Shown: positions 19,280 to 28,135 of the stretch, piece after piece | How positions within the stretch are numbered: the first letter of the stretch is position 1 | How the letters are laid out: the number at the start of each line of letters is the position of its first letter | Program-made: the position numbers and the translations under genes | From: Pseudomonas lundensis | Lineage (GTDB): Bacteria > Pseudomonadota > Gammaproteobacteria > Pseudomonadales > Pseudomonadaceae | DNA: 64,000 nt | Direction of reading: 5' to 3' | Assembly: GCF_002269125.1 (NCBI RefSeq) | Contig: NZ_NQKI01000006.1 | Span: forward strand, 1 to 64,000 | The notes under the pieces: model-generated | Databases searched by the model: none | What the model saw: only the letters and a program-made list of their open reading frames with translations | What the model was told of the DNA's origin: nothing

Positions 19280-19846
19280 TCAATATGTTTTCAGCAAGGC
19301 GTCAATTACGCTTGGCGCTTCGCGATCCTTAACGCTAATAATATACTCTTCACACTGAGGCCACTGAATATTTAACATTTCATCATTCCACGCCAAAGAG
19401 CGTTCAGAGTCTTTATTAAAATAGTCAGTCGTTTTATACAGAAAATGAGTATCGTCTTCTAAAGAAACAAAGCCATGGGCAAAACCTGTAGGTATCCATA
19501 GCATTCTATGATTAGAACTACTCAGCTCAACACCGACCCATTTAAGATAGGTTGCAGAGTCCGGGCGGATGTCAACCGCGACATCAAAAGCTGTGCCTTG
19601 AACCACGCGAACCAATTTCCCTTGCTCAAAAGGCGACGCTTGATAGTGTAGGCCTCGTAGTACGCCTTTTTTTGAGCACGAATGATTGTCCTGAACGAAG
19701 GCTTCTGGCGCCGGAAGATTCAAGCCCTTAAGCCCCTCCATGAAGCCTTTTTCATTGAAGCTTTCCATAAACCAACCACGGTCATCGCTGAAGACGGTGG
19801 GTTCAATAATCACGACTTCGGGAATATCTGTTGGAACCATTTTCAT
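19280..19846 (-). CDS. rmlC: dTDP-4-dehydrorhamnose 3,5-epimerase
   Basis: Cupin-fold epimerase of 188 residues in the dTDP-L-rhamnose pathway. VLRGLHYQ carries the catalytic histidine, and FLYKTTDYF holds the tyrosine region; IPTGFAHGF is the usual active-site strand. Its start overlaps the rmlA stop by four bases (ATGA). rmlB and rmlD are not in the window, so the full pathway would need copies elsewhere in the genome. An FdtA-like isomerase is the alternative but the conserved RmlC motifs argue against it. Confidence 0.93.
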   Translation of the reverse strand: MKMVPTDIPEVVIIEPTVFSDDRGWFMESFNEKGFMEGLKGLNLPAPEAFVQDNHSCSKKGVLRGLHYQASPFEQGKLVRVVQGTAFDVAVDIRPDSATYLKWVGVELSSSNHRMLWIPTGFAHGFVSLEDDTHFLYKTTDYFNKDSERSLAWNDEMLNIQWPQCEEYIISVKDREAPSVIDALLKTY

Positions 19847-20736
19847 GAGGTTTTATTCTCATCGTGGATTTTCTTCAAGTACTGACCATACCCGGTTTTA
19901 CTCAGTTTACTTGCCTGATCAGCCAGTTTTTCCAACGGTATCCAGCCACTGTTGAATGCAATTTCTTCCAGGCAAGCAACTTTCAAGCCTTGACGTTGCT
20001 CGATGGTGTGAACAAAGTGGCTCGCTTCAAGTAACGACTCATGTGTTCCGGTATCAAGCCATGCAAATCCACGGCCTAACATCTCGACGGTCAAGCTTTT
20101 TTGTTCAAGATACGCTTTATTGACATCAGTAATTTCGAGCTCGCCCCGCGGGGAAGGTTTGATATTTTTAGCTATCTCAACCACTTTATTGTCGTAAAAA
20201 TACAACCCCGTCACTGCGTAATTTGATTTCGGCACTGACGGTTTCTCTTCGATGCTCAGCGCTCTACCCGTACTGTCAAACTCCACAACGCCAAAGCGCT
20301 CCGGGTCAGATACGTGATAACCAAACACTGTGGCCCCAGAGCCCTGGTTCATCGCTGAACGCAAATTATCTGAGAAGTGCTGTCCATAAAAAATGTTGTC
20401 GCCAAGAATGAGGCAAACTGAAGCCTCGCCAATAAATTCTTCGCCAATGATAAATGCCTGAGCCAACCCGTCAGGGCTTGGCTGTTCCGCATAACTAAGT
20501 TCGATACCGTATTGACTTCCATCCCCCAGCAATTTCTTAAAGCACGGCAAGTCTTCAGGTGTGGAAATGATTAAAATTTCCCGCATGCCAGCCAGCATCA
20601 ATACTGATAATGGATAGAAGATCATGGGCTTGTCGTAAATCGGCAACATCTGTTTGGACACGCCCAGAGTCAGTGGGTGCAAGCGCGTACCTGAACCTCC
20701 AGCGAGAATGATGCCTTTTCGGTTGAGGGTAGTCAT
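19843..20736 (-). CDS. rmlA: Glucose-1-phosphate thymidylyltransferase
   Basis: Nucleotidyltransferase of 297 residues that makes dTDP-glucose from dTTP and glucose-1-phosphate. [14 protein letters not shown] near the N-terminus is the nucleotide-binding signature, and the [12 protein letters not shown] and [13 protein letters not shown] motifs are those of RmlA/RfbA. It is the first gene of the O-antigen operon, 81 bases downstream of the ops element. It provides the precursor for rhamnose or other dTDP-sugars. Confidence 0.95.
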   Translation of the reverse strand: MTTLNRKGIILAGGSGTRLHPLTLGVSKQMLPIYDKPMIFYPLSVLMLAGMREILIISTPEDLPCFKKLLGDGSQYGIELSYAEQPSPDGLAQAFIIGEEFIGEASVCLILGDNIFYGQHFSDNLRSAMNQGSGATVFGYHVSDPERFGVVEFDSTGRALSIEEKPSVPKSNYAVTGLYFYDNKVVEIAKNIKPSPRGELEITDVNKAYLEQKSLTVEMLGRGFAWLDTGTHESLLEASHFVHTIEQRQGLKVACLEEIAFNSGWIPLEKLADQASKLSKTGYGQYLKKIHDENKTS

Positions 20737-20816
20737 CTCTAGAGCACTTCCTTATCTATTCTGTACAGCACCTGTATCGAGTTCAGGTGAATGGTTGAAT
20801 TCTGTTTTTAAACAAA

Positions 20817-20828
20817 CACGCTACCGCC
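20817..20828 (-). promoter_or_regulatory. ops / JUMPStart element for RfaH recruitment
   Basis: The minus strand reads GGCGGTAGCGTG, an exact match to the core of the enterobacterial ops element, preceded by CCTGG as in JUMPStart sequences. It lies in the 166-base leader between rfaH and rmlA, reading toward the operon. RfaH binds the non-template strand of this element in the paused polymerase. A clear promoter could not be fixed upstream: TTGACG at about 20838 has no convincing -10 partner. Confidence 0.88.
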
Positions 20829-20902
20829 CCAGGATTGATCGTCAATTTCCTGAGAACGTTTATGGGTTTCATCATTGCCCAGGCTCATCACCTGAGTGCT
20901 GC

Positions 20903-21436
20903 TTAACGGCTAACGACAGAGGCCAAGGGCATGCTGATCTGTTGCTGACGGTTCATTAAATTGATCAAGAGAATGACGCGCTCTTCACCATCCATTGCCA
21001 TGAATATTGATTCCAGACCGGCATACCCTTCCTCTAAGAGAGACACTTTATCCCCGGGATTAAACGTGGAAATAATACAGGTCTGTGCGCGTGCCTGCAG
21101 TTGCTCCACCAACTTCTGGCTGACGGGCAATGGCTGACCACCAAATGCCACAACACGAGTAACGCCACGACTGGAGCGCAATGGTGCCCAGTTTGCACCG
21201 TCCGGCATATGAATAAAGAGGTAACCCGGGAACAATGACTCCTGAATAAATTGGCATTTACCGCGCACAAGACGTTCTCGCCGGCAGACCGGACGTGAAC
21301 AGCTATAGCCTTGGCGCACGAGATTTTGTTCGGCGCGTTCGTCCTGTCTCGGCTTGCATTGCACCAGATACCAGTCACCTTGTTTTGAGCCCGGCTTGGG
21401 TGCAGTGGTTATGTCCATTGACCATTCATTCAACAT
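20903..21436 (-). CDS. rfaH: RfaH, NusG-like operon-specific elongation factor
   Basis: Paralogue of NusG, 177 residues. The N-terminal NGN domain contains WYLVQCKPRQDERAEQNL and FPGYLFIHMP, which are diagnostic of RfaH; the C-terminal KOW-type domain starts near residue 125 with FNPGDKV. RfaH travels with RNA polymerase after loading at ops and suppresses pausing and termination in long surface-polysaccharide operons. The ops element lies 75 bases downstream of its stop, on the same strand. The start at ATG 21436 is used; Met7 is a possible alternative. Confidence 0.95.
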   Translation of the reverse strand: MLNEWSMDITTAPKPGSKQGDWYLVQCKPRQDERAEQNLVRQGYSCSRPVCRRERLVRGKCQFIQESLFPGYLFIHMPDGANWAPLRSSRGVTRVVAFGGQPLPVSQKLVEQLQARAQTCIISTFNPGDKVSLLEEGYAGLESIFMAMDGEERVILLINLMNRQQQISMPLASVVSR

Positions 21437-21506
21437 TTTCCGTAGTTAGCTCTCGCGCTTGCCTGAACCATTACAAGCTACTGGTTTATTTTCTGTGCCC
21501 GCGAGA

Positions 21507-22958
21507 TTAGCTCACAGGTATCTGCAGGTCGAGTGAATGGTTTCGAGTGCTGTACAGCGTCGACAGTTCCCGCGCAAGGGCCTGTTTGGCGCGTAATTCT
21601 CCATGAACCAATCTGATTTGCTCAGGCCACTGGGCCATCCCCGACACGAAGTTCAGCAGATCGACCTGATCGGCATGCGCAGAGTATCCACCAAGGGTCG
21701 TGATACCTGCTCGAATACTGCAGCGCTCACCATCAAGCTCAACATACCCCCCGCGGGGCCCGTATTTCTGTATTGCGGCGCCAGGTGTTCCCTGCGCCTG
21801 ATAACCCGTGAACAGCACGTTATGCCTTGGGTCACCCAGCATGGCCTTTAGGTAATTTACAATCCGGCCATTTGAGCACATGCCATTTGCAGCAATTACA
21901 ATCGCCGGACGGCCGGTGCGGCGTAAATAGTTGACGGTTTGCATATGTTGCTCATGAGTGTCGATGGTGATGAGCTGTTGGAAGTGCAAGGGTTTGCGAG
22001 CAGCACTAAGCCGCTGCTGCGCAGCGTCATTCCAGTCGGCCTGTAACTCACGGTATACAGCCGTCAAGCGCTTGGCCAAAGGCGAATCGATAATGACAGG
22101 GAGTTCGGGCCAATTCATAGGTAAAGCCGAATCTTCACCTACGTTTAGACTCTCGTGTACCGATAGAGATTTGCGATGGAGTATATCTTCTATTTCGTAC
22201 AGCAATTCTTGGGTGCGGCCAATGCTGAACGCAGGGATCATAAGCGTTCCATGATCAGCTAAAGCCTTATCAATGGCCAATTCGAGTCGTGTTTGCCGCG
22301 TACTTCGGTCTTCGTGAGTCCGGTCCCCATAGGTGCTTTCAAGTACTAGAATATCGGCGCGTTCCGGGGACTTCGGCGGCGACAAAAAAGGTGTAAACGG
22401 CGCTCCAAGATCACCGGAAAATACGATGCGATGAGTGGACCCTTGATAAGTCACTTCACATTCGACATAGGCAGAACCCAAGATATGCCCTGCTCTTTGC
22501 AAACGTATTCGGGCATGCAGCGTTTGCGTGCCAGACACCGTGTACCACTCTGCGAAGGGCAAAGCAATTATCTGTGTATGTACGCACTGTAAGTAACGTT
22601 CGACATTGCGAGTATCGCGATTGAATGTGAGGCGGAAGGCATCTTCCAGGACCAGTGGTAAAAGCTTGGCGGAAGGCTCAATGCAGATGATCGGCCCTTT
22701 AAAGCCAGCTGCCAGCAACAAGGGAATACGCCCCACATGATCCGCGTGAACGTGGGTTACGATTAACGCTTGGATCTCGTCGACAGAAAAGCTTATATCC
22801 TGGTTTTTTTGCGCCTCCCCCGAATTGCCCAAAGACTCAGCGCCTTGAAACAACCCATAGTCAATCAGCAGACTATGCTGAGCAGTCATTTGCAATTGGT
22901 GGCATGAACCCGTGACGCCATGAATGGCGCCATGATGAATGATCTGCGGATACGACAT
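21507..22958 (-). CDS. Metallo-beta-lactamase/beta-CASP RNase-like hydrolase
   Basis: Protein of 483 residues with the MBL metal site His69-x-His71-x-Asp73-His74 in THVHADH, SGDLG further on, a beta-CASP insert, and the C-terminal RMMBL part with GGYSAHADQ. This is the layout of Ysh1/CPSF-73-like RNA-processing enzymes. Its role in this locus is unknown. It lies between wzz and rfaH, separated from both by short gaps, so it may be transcribed with them. An RNA substrate is suggested by family only. Confidence 0.85.
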   Translation of the reverse strand: MSYPQIIHHGAIHGVTGSCHQLQMTAQHSLLIDYGLFQGAESLGNSGEAQKNQDISFSVDEIQALIVTHVHADHVGRIPLLLAAGFKGPIICIEPSAKLLPLVLEDAFRLTFNRDTRNVERYLQCVHTQIIALPFAEWYTVSGTQTLHARIRLQRAGHILGSAYVECEVTYQGSTHRIVFSGDLGAPFTPFLSPPKSPERADILVLESTYGDRTHEDRSTRQTRLELAIDKALADHGTLMIPAFSIGRTQELLYEIEDILHRKSLSVHESLNVGEDSALPMNWPELPVIIDSPLAKRLTAVYRELQADWNDAAQQRLSAARKPLHFQQLITIDTHEQHMQTVNYLRRTGRPAIVIAANGMCSNGRIVNYLKAMLGDPRHNVLFTGYQAQGTPGAAIQKYGPRGGYVELDGERCSIRAGITTLGGYSAHADQVDLLNFVSGMAQWPEQIRLVHGELRAKQALARELSTLYSTRNHSLDLQIPVS

Positions 22959-23038
22959 AAGCTTGCTCTCGATACAGCTCCATGAAGAGGCAATTAGTCC
23001 ACAAAAAGGTCAGGTATTTCACCCGACCTTGGTGCCTT

Positions 23039-24409
23039 TCAAGGGTGATCCTTTTGCAAAACTTTTCCGCTTTGATCAGCTGAGATCGTGTTGCTCAAGG
23101 TTGCAGACAAGGCCGGCGGCGTTGATGTTCGTAACTCCGTACCGCGGGCGAGCACAAAGTGCCTTACAAGCGCTATAAGCACACCTAAAAGCCCTCCCAG
23201 CACCAGGCCGAGCAGCAAGATGATTGCTTTCCTTGGCTTAATTGGCGAGATCGGCTCCAGCGCTTTGCGATCTACCGAAACCAGTTTCAACGTAGAGATG
23301 TCCAGGTTACTCAAATTACCCAGCCGGACAACTTCTGCTCGGAGTGGCTCTACGCCTTTGAGGAACACATCTTCGTTTTGACGCTGCTTAAGCACTTCAA
23401 CTTGTCGGTTACTTTGCAGCAGTTGCAATTCCTTGGCTATCTGAGCAATACGACTTTCTGTGAAATCATCCGTTTTGCGCTGCTGCAACGCTGCGCGCTC
23501 AGCCTCCAAAGCTTCCACGCCCATGAAATAGAGTGGGATTTGCTGATTATTGATTTCAGTTCGCATAACACTGGTGTCACCCGAACGCGCCGAGTCGGCC
23601 AATGACGAAGGTGTGGTTGGCTTTTGAATACCTAACGATTTGGCGATAGCGATGGCTTCGGTCAACTGAGCCATTCTGTCGGTGCGGCGCACTTTGAGCT
23701 GCTGGCGCAATGCTTTTAACTCATCTTGCAATTGCGCACGCTTGAGATTGTCTGACTCTTCAAGTGCAGCAATGCGGGCCTCTTTGTCATTTTCATAACT
23801 GGAGCGCGCCGCATTGATCTTGCCTTGGAGCTCCGTCAACCGATTATTGACGATAACTTTGAGGTCAGCAGCGATCTGCTCACGCTCTGCATTGATCGCA
23901 TAATCAACAAAGCCGTTCAGAATTTGGACGCCATCCACACCTTTCGGGTAGTTGAGCTCAAGGCTGATAAAGGAAGTCAGCGAATCTGCTTTTTTTGGAT
24001 CCGGTTGCATCAGGCGCAATGAGTCACGATTGAACTCTTCAAAACTTTGCTCAAGGGTACGCCCAGGTCGCTTGAATTGGCTGAAAAGCTCCTGATTGTC
24101 ACGGAAGAACCCCAAACGCGAATCATACGACTCAAGACTCGCGCCGACTTTGACCAGGGCCTCATTAGGCGGGAGCGTGTATACGCCAGAACGATTTAAG
24201 GCATCAAGTTCGTTGATGGCTGCTGGACGCAATACGCTGGTGACTTGGTATTCAGGCGTTACCAGGTAAGCATAGCCCAGTGCAACGAGTCCACTGACGA
24301 CAGTGGTCGCGATGATAATTGCCTTTTGCTTCCAGATCGCCTGGATCAAAGCAAACAGATCAATTTCATCAACCGAAGAACCACGGGAAATCCGAGAAAT
24401 ACTTGTCAC
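23039..24409 (-). CDS. wzz: O-antigen chain-length regulator Wzz
   Basis: Inner-membrane polysaccharide co-polymerase of 456 residues. One helix lies near residues 32-52 (AIIIATTVVSGLVALGYAYL) and a second near 405-425 in a KAIILLLGLVLGGLLGVLIA stretch preceded by PISPIKPRK, the proline-rich end seen in Wzz. The middle is a long helical, coiled-coil-rich periplasmic region. It starts with GTG at 24409 with AGG eight bases before it. It would set the number of repeats made by the Wzy of the operon downstream. Confidence 0.93.
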   Translation of the reverse strand: MTSISRISRGSSVDEIDLFALIQAIWKQKAIIIATTVVSGLVALGYAYLVTPEYQVTSVLRPAAINELDALNRSGVYTLPPNEALVKVGASLESYDSRLGFFRDNQELFSQFKRPGRTLEQSFEEFNRDSLRLMQPDPKKADSLTSFISLELNYPKGVDGVQILNGFVDYAINAEREQIAADLKVIVNNRLTELQGKINAARSSYENDKEARIAALEESDNLKRAQLQDELKALRQQLKVRRTDRMAQLTEAIAIAKSLGIQKPTTPSSLADSARSGDTSVMRTEINNQQIPLYFMGVEALEAERAALQQRKTDDFTESRIAQIAKELQLLQSNRQVEVLKQRQNEDVFLKGVEPLRAEVVRLGNLSNLDISTLKLVSVDRKALEPISPIKPRKAIILLLGLVLGGLLGVLIALVRHFVLARGTELRTSTPPALSATLSNTISADQSGKVLQKDHP

Positions 24410-24717
24410 AACAAAGGCCTGCCTTCAAAAAGAAACTGCGGGCTCGTCATGCAGAAATTTTTCTTGCGTGCTTGTAATGGATATTTATTTTCAATCAGGC
24501 AGTGGCATCACTGCGCGCCTGATGAAGCACAAAAAATAGCTGGCAACCGAGAACAGAACGCATTCTGCCAGTATTACCAAACAATACAAGGGTTGACGGT
24601 GTGCAGGACTTTTCCTGAGACAGAACCTACGCAGCAAGGCCTGACCTCACGCATACTGCAAACTCACTCTCGTTGGGCGCGAACACTTAATTCTTGCATT
24701 CGCCCCTACATCCGCCG
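24410..24717 (-). other. Intergenic region: wzz leader with bulged hairpin
   Basis: No gene is seen in these 308 bases. An inverted repeat at 24494-24523 (arms ATCAGGC/GCCTGAT and AGTG/CACT, loop GCAT, four-base bulge) lies about 85 bases before the wzz start. There is no T-run after it on the minus strand. No ops element is present here. Confidence 0.5.
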
Positions 24718-24966
24718 TCAGCCAATATGCATACGACGCTTCAAACCAGCCGATTTTCGCCAGTAGGCAAGCAACCCTAATAGCGGCCCAATTGCTAAAC
24801 CCACCAGTAATGCCCCTACGAAAAACACAGAGGCTGGCAATGATGGTGTATGCCAGCCCAAAAACGTCAGCGATGTCGCCTCTTGGTTTTCAAGGATGAA
24901 AATAATCACGCCAAAGAAAATCAGCAGAGACACCACCACGACGGCTGTGCGCTTAATAGCACGCAT
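24718..24966 (-). CDS. LapA-family (DUF1049) small membrane protein
   Basis: Protein of 82 residues with two hydrophobic helices (about 8-28 and 45-68) joined by LENQEATSLTFLGWHTPSLP, the conserved pattern of the LapA/YciS family. In E. coli this family works with LapB in control of lipopolysaccharide synthesis. The ATG at 24966 has GGAG six bases upstream, and it follows ihfB after 11 bases, so the two share an operon, as in other Pseudomonas. Confidence 0.85.
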   Translation of the reverse strand: MRAIKRTAVVVVSLLIFFGVIIFILENQEATSLTFLGWHTPSLPASVFFVGALLVGLAIGPLLGLLAYWRKSAGLKRRMHIG

Positions 24967-24977
24967 GAGCAGCTCCT

Positions 24978-25286
24978 TTACTCTTCAGGGTTAAAGCCAT
25001 CTTCCTCGTCCTCATTGACCCGATCACGCAATTCCTTGCCCGGCTTGAAGTGAGGTACGAATTTGCCGTCAAGGCTGACGGACTGCCCGGTTTTTGGGTT
25101 TCGGCCAACACGCGGTGCACGATAGTGCAGCGAAAAACTGCCAAAACCTCGGATCTCTATTCGATCTCCGGTCGCCAGGGACTGTGACATTTGTTCAAGC
25201 ATGGTCTTGATGGCCAGCTCCACATCTTTGGATGAGAGTAGCCCTTGATGGGTGACAATTCGTTCGATCAACTCCGACTTCGTCAT
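24978..25286 (-). CDS. ihfB: Integration host factor beta subunit
   Basis: DNA-bending protein of 102 residues that pairs with Ihf[12 protein letters not shown] and the core [28 protein letters not shown] are characteristic, the latter holding the beta arm with the intercalating proline (RNPKTG). It follows rpsA, the classic position in gammaproteobacteria, and marks the edge of the O-antigen region in Pseudomonas. Confidence 0.96.
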   Translation of the reverse strand: MTKSELIERIVTHQGLLSSKDVELAIKTMLEQMSQSLATGDRIEIRGFGSFSLHYRAPRVGRNPKTGQSVSLDGKFVPHFKPGKELRDRVNEDEEDGFNPEE

Positions 25287-25583
25287 ATTTTTCCCTTCTT
25301 TTTCAAGCAGCTAGATCAGCGCTTGAAAGGTTTTAGCATGATCAAGTGACTTTGAACAGCCCAGGGATTGACTTATCGAAAGAAATATTGAAGGGGAACT
25401 TTTAGGCACACGCGACTCATAAAGATAGACGCAAGTACGCTGCAAGTAACTCGATGATCAGCAGGCCCGCAGGGGTGGGATTTGCATGGGCACGCAGAGC
25501 CCCACCCAGTCACGCTCGAGCGCATGAGTGACTACAAGAGCAAGGGATTGAGGCTGTAAAGCCAAGAGACTCCATCGCGCACA
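25287..25583 (-). other. rpsA-ihfB intergenic region
   Basis: No gene is seen. The region should hold the ihfB promoter, since a strong terminator follows rpsA at 25584-25611. A GGGTGGG/CCCACCC inverted repeat with a loop of about 20 bases lies near 25475-25508. No -10/-35 pair could be fixed with confidence. Confidence 0.4.
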
Positions 25584-25611
25584 AAAAAGGGCGACCGAAG
25601 TCGCCCTTTTT
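25584..25611. terminator. Bidirectional-looking terminator after rpsA
   Basis: GGGCGAC and GTCGCCC flank a four-base loop (CGAA on plus, TTCG on minus), with an A-run on one side and a T-run on the other. It lies 17 bases past the rpsA stop. Confidence 0.92.
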
Positions 25612-25627
25612 AATGGTCAATCAGAAC

Positions 25628-27322
25628 TTAGTTCTGCTTTTCCATTTGTGCACGCAGCAGGTCGCCCAGAGTGGTCGGACCAGCAGCAATGTCAGAGGTC
25701 GCTGGCTTGTCGCGCAGGCTCTGGATTGCTTCTTTCTCTTCAGCATCATCTTTCGACTTGATGGAGAGTTGGATTACGCGGCTCTTACGATCAACGCTGA
25801 TGATCTTGGCTTCTACTTCTTCGCCTTCTTTCAGAACGTTGCGCGCGTCTTCAACGCGGTCACGGCTGATTTCGGAGGCTTTCAGAGTCGCTTCGATATC
25901 GTTGGCCAGAGTGATGATGGCGCCTTTAGCGTCAACTTCTTTCACGATGCCCTTAACGATTGCGCCTTTGTCGTTCTCTTGTACGTACTCGGAGAACGGA
26001 TCGCTTTCCAGCTGCTTGATACCCAGGGAGATGCGCTCACGCTCTGGATCAACAGACAGGATAACGGTGTCCAGCTCGTCGCCCTTCTTGAAACGACGTA
26101 CGGCTTCTTCGCCAACTTCGTTCCAGGAGATGTCGGACAGGTGAACCAGACCGTCGATGCCGCCGTCCAGACCAATGAAGATACCGAAATCGGTGATCGA
26201 CTTGATGGTGCCGGAGATTTTATCGCCCTTGTTGAACTGGCCAGAGAAATCTTCCCATGGGTTAGATTTGCACTGCTTGATGCCCAGGGAGATACGACGA
26301 CGCTCTTCGTCGATGTCCAGGACCATAACTTCCACTTCGTCGCCGACTTGTACGACTTTCGAAGGGTGGATGTTTTTGTTGGTCCAGTCCATTTCGGAAA
26401 CGTGTACCAGACCTTCAACGCCCTCTTCCAGCTCAGCGAAGCAGCCGTAGTCGGTCAGGTTGGTTACACGAGCGGTAACGCGAGTGCTTTCTGGGTAACG
26501 GGCTTTGATAGCAACCCATGGATCTTCGCCCAGTTGCTTGAGGCCCAGGGAAACACGATTGCGTTCGCGATCGTACTTCAGAACCTTGACGTCGATCTCG
26601 TCGCCAACATTGACGATTTCGGAAGGATGCTTGATACGCTTCCACGCCATGTCGGTGATGTGCAGCAGGCCGTCAACGCCACCCAGATCCACGAATGCGC
26701 CGTAGTCGGTGAGGTTTTTAACGATACCTTTAACTTGCTGACCTTCTTGCAGGGATTCCAGCAGCGCTTCACGCTCTGCCGAGTTCTCTGCTTCCAGTAC
26801 GCTGCGACGCGAAACAACAACGTTGTTGCGCTTCTGGTCAAGTTTGATGACCTTGAATTCCAGTTCTTTACCTTCCAGGTGCGTGGTGTCGCGCACTGGA
26901 CGAACGTCAACCAGAGAACCTGGCAGGAACGCACGGATGCCGTTAACGTCGACAGTGAAGCCGCCTTTAACCTTACCGTTGATAACGCCCTTGACCACTT
27001 CTTCTGCTGCGAAGGCTGCTTCCAGAACGATCCAGCATTCAGCGCGCTTGGCTTTTTCACGGGACAGTTTGGTTTCGCCAAAGCCGTCTTCTACCGCGTC
27101 CAGCGCAACGTGAACTTCATCACCGATGTTGATGTTCAGTTCGCCAGCGTCGTTGTGGAACTGCTCCAGCGGGATGAGGCCTTCAGACTTCAAACCAGCG
27201 TGAACGGTAACCCAACCAGCTTGGTAGTCGATATCAACGATGATCGCGGTGATGATCGAGCCAGCCTGAAGATTCAGGGTTTTTAGGCTTTCTTCAAAGA
27301 GTTCTGCAAAGCTTTCGCTCAT
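25628..27322 (-). CDS. rpsA: 30S ribosomal protein S1
   Basis: Ribosomal protein S1, 564 residues with six S1 RNA-binding repeats; examples are [20 protein letters not shown] and [20 protein letters not shown]. It binds mRNA leaders and brings them to the 30S subunit. The start is the ATG at 27322 ([12 protein letters not shown]) with AGGA six bases upstream; the frame is open further but the extension is not S1-like. The 5' leader holds two hairpins, which may serve in S1 feedback control as in E. coli. Confidence 0.98.
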   Translation of the reverse strand: MSESFAELFEESLKTLNLQAGSIITAIIVDIDYQAGWVTVHAGLKSEGLIPLEQFHNDAGELNINIGDEVHVALDAVEDGFGETKLSREKAKRAECWIVLEAAFAAEEVVKGVINGKVKGGFTVDVNGIRAFLPGSLVDVRPVRDTTHLEGKELEFKVIKLDQKRNNVVVSRRSVLEAENSAEREALLESLQEGQQVKGIVKNLTDYGAFVDLGGVDGLLHITDMAWKRIKHPSEIVNVGDEIDVKVLKYDRERNRVSLGLKQLGEDPWVAIKARYPESTRVTARVTNLTDYGCFAELEEGVEGLVHVSEMDWTNKNIHPSKVVQVGDEVEVMVLDIDEERRRISLGIKQCKSNPWEDFSGQFNKGDKISGTIKSITDFGIFIGLDGGIDGLVHLSDISWNEVGEEAVRRFKKGDELDTVILSVDPERERISLGIKQLESDPFSEYVQENDKGAIVKGIVKEVDAKGAIITLANDIEATLKASEISRDRVEDARNVLKEGEEVEAKIISVDRKSRVIQLSIKSKDDAEEKEAIQSLRDKPATSDIAAGPTTLGDLLRAQMEKQN

Positions 27323-27341
27323 TTTAATTCCTGTTGAATAA

Positions 27342-27384
27342 GGGCGAAGGAATACGCCCATCTGCCACATTCCAGACAATGTGG
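27342..27384 (-). promoter_or_regulatory. rpsA 5' leader with two hairpins
   Basis: On the minus strand a 7-base stem CCACATT/AATGTGG (27365-27384) is followed by a GGGCG/CGCCC stem (27342-27359), ending 19 bases before the start codon. S1 of gammaproteobacteria represses its own translation through a folded leader, so this is a plausible control site. Confidence 0.5.
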
Positions 27385-27390
27385 GTTACG

Positions 27391-27443
27391 TTCATATAAA
27401 AGAAGGCATGCAGGACTATTTCTGGTCTCCTGCATGCTTTCTT
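27391..27443 (-). terminator. Terminator or attenuator between cmk and rpsA
   Basis: Arms of 16 bases with one mismatch, including GCATGCAGGA and its exact complement, at 27400-27443. On the minus strand they are followed by TTCTTTTAT. It lies 6 bases past the cmk stop and 78 bases before rpsA, so rpsA probably also has its own promoter. Confidence 0.75.
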
Positions 27444-27448
27444 GGTCA

Positions 27449-28135
27449 TCAAGCGATACCGCGCAGTGCGATTTCACTTTTGATGCGGTCAAGCACCTGC
27501 TCAACAGACAACTCCGTAGAGTCAAGCTGTATGGCATCAGCCGCCGGCTTGAGCGGGGCTATTGCACGCTGCGTATCGCGCTCATCGCGCGCACGTATCT
27601 CGGCAAGCAGACCCGGGAGACTAACATCATCGCCCTTTGCCTTCAACTGCAAGTAGCGCCGCCGGGCTCTCTCTTCAGCGCTGGCGGTGAGGAAAATCTT
27701 CAGCGGAGCGCCCGGAAAAACGACCGTTCCCATGTCACGGCCGTCCGCAACCAGCCCGGGAAATTCCTGAAAATCTCGCTGACGTTGCAGCAAAGCTTCA
27801 CGAACAGCGGGCAACGCCGCGACAGTCGACGCATCTGCCGCTACGTACTCATCGCGAATATCCCCAGTGACATCAGTGCCTTCCAGAATAATCCTGGCCA
27901 GACTACCTTCTGTCGCTCCGACGAACTGCACATCCAAATGTGTCGCCAACATTTTCAGCAACTTTTCGTCATCCAGCTTGACAGCATGATTGCGGGCCGC
28001 AAGCGCCAACAGACGATACAAGGCACCGGAATCCAGCAGTTTCCAGCCCAACTCTCTGGCCAGACGCCCTGCTACCGTGCCCTTACCCGAACCGCTAGGA
28101 CCGTCAATGGTGATAACCGGGGGCGATTGGTTCAC
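27449..28135 (-). CDS. cmk: Cytidylate kinase
   Basis: CMP/dCMP kinase of 228 residues with the P-loop GPSGSGKGT at the N-terminus and LLDSGALYR just after. The start is the GTG at 28135, with GAGG seven bases upstream; it overlaps the tyrA-aroA stop as GTGA. The frame is open upstream inside aroA, but that extension is not conserved. It sits in the known aroA-cmk-rpsA order. Confidence 0.95.
   Translation of the reverse strand: MNQSPPVITIDGPSGSGKGTVAGRLARELGWKLLDSGALYRLLALAARNHAVKLDDEKLLKMLATHLDVQFVGATEGSLARIILEGTDVTGDIRDEYVAADASTVAALPAVREALLQRQRDFQEFPGLVADGRDMGTVVFPGAPLKIFLTASAEERARRRYLQLKAKGDDVSLPGLLAEIRARDERDTQRAIAPLKPAADAIQLDSTELSVEQVLDRIKSEIALRGIA

Noticed and set aside
25613..27286. 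Long open frame of 557 codons on the plus strand opposite rpsA
   Set aside because: It mirrors the codon bias of rpsA and encodes no recognisable domain; rpsA is certain.
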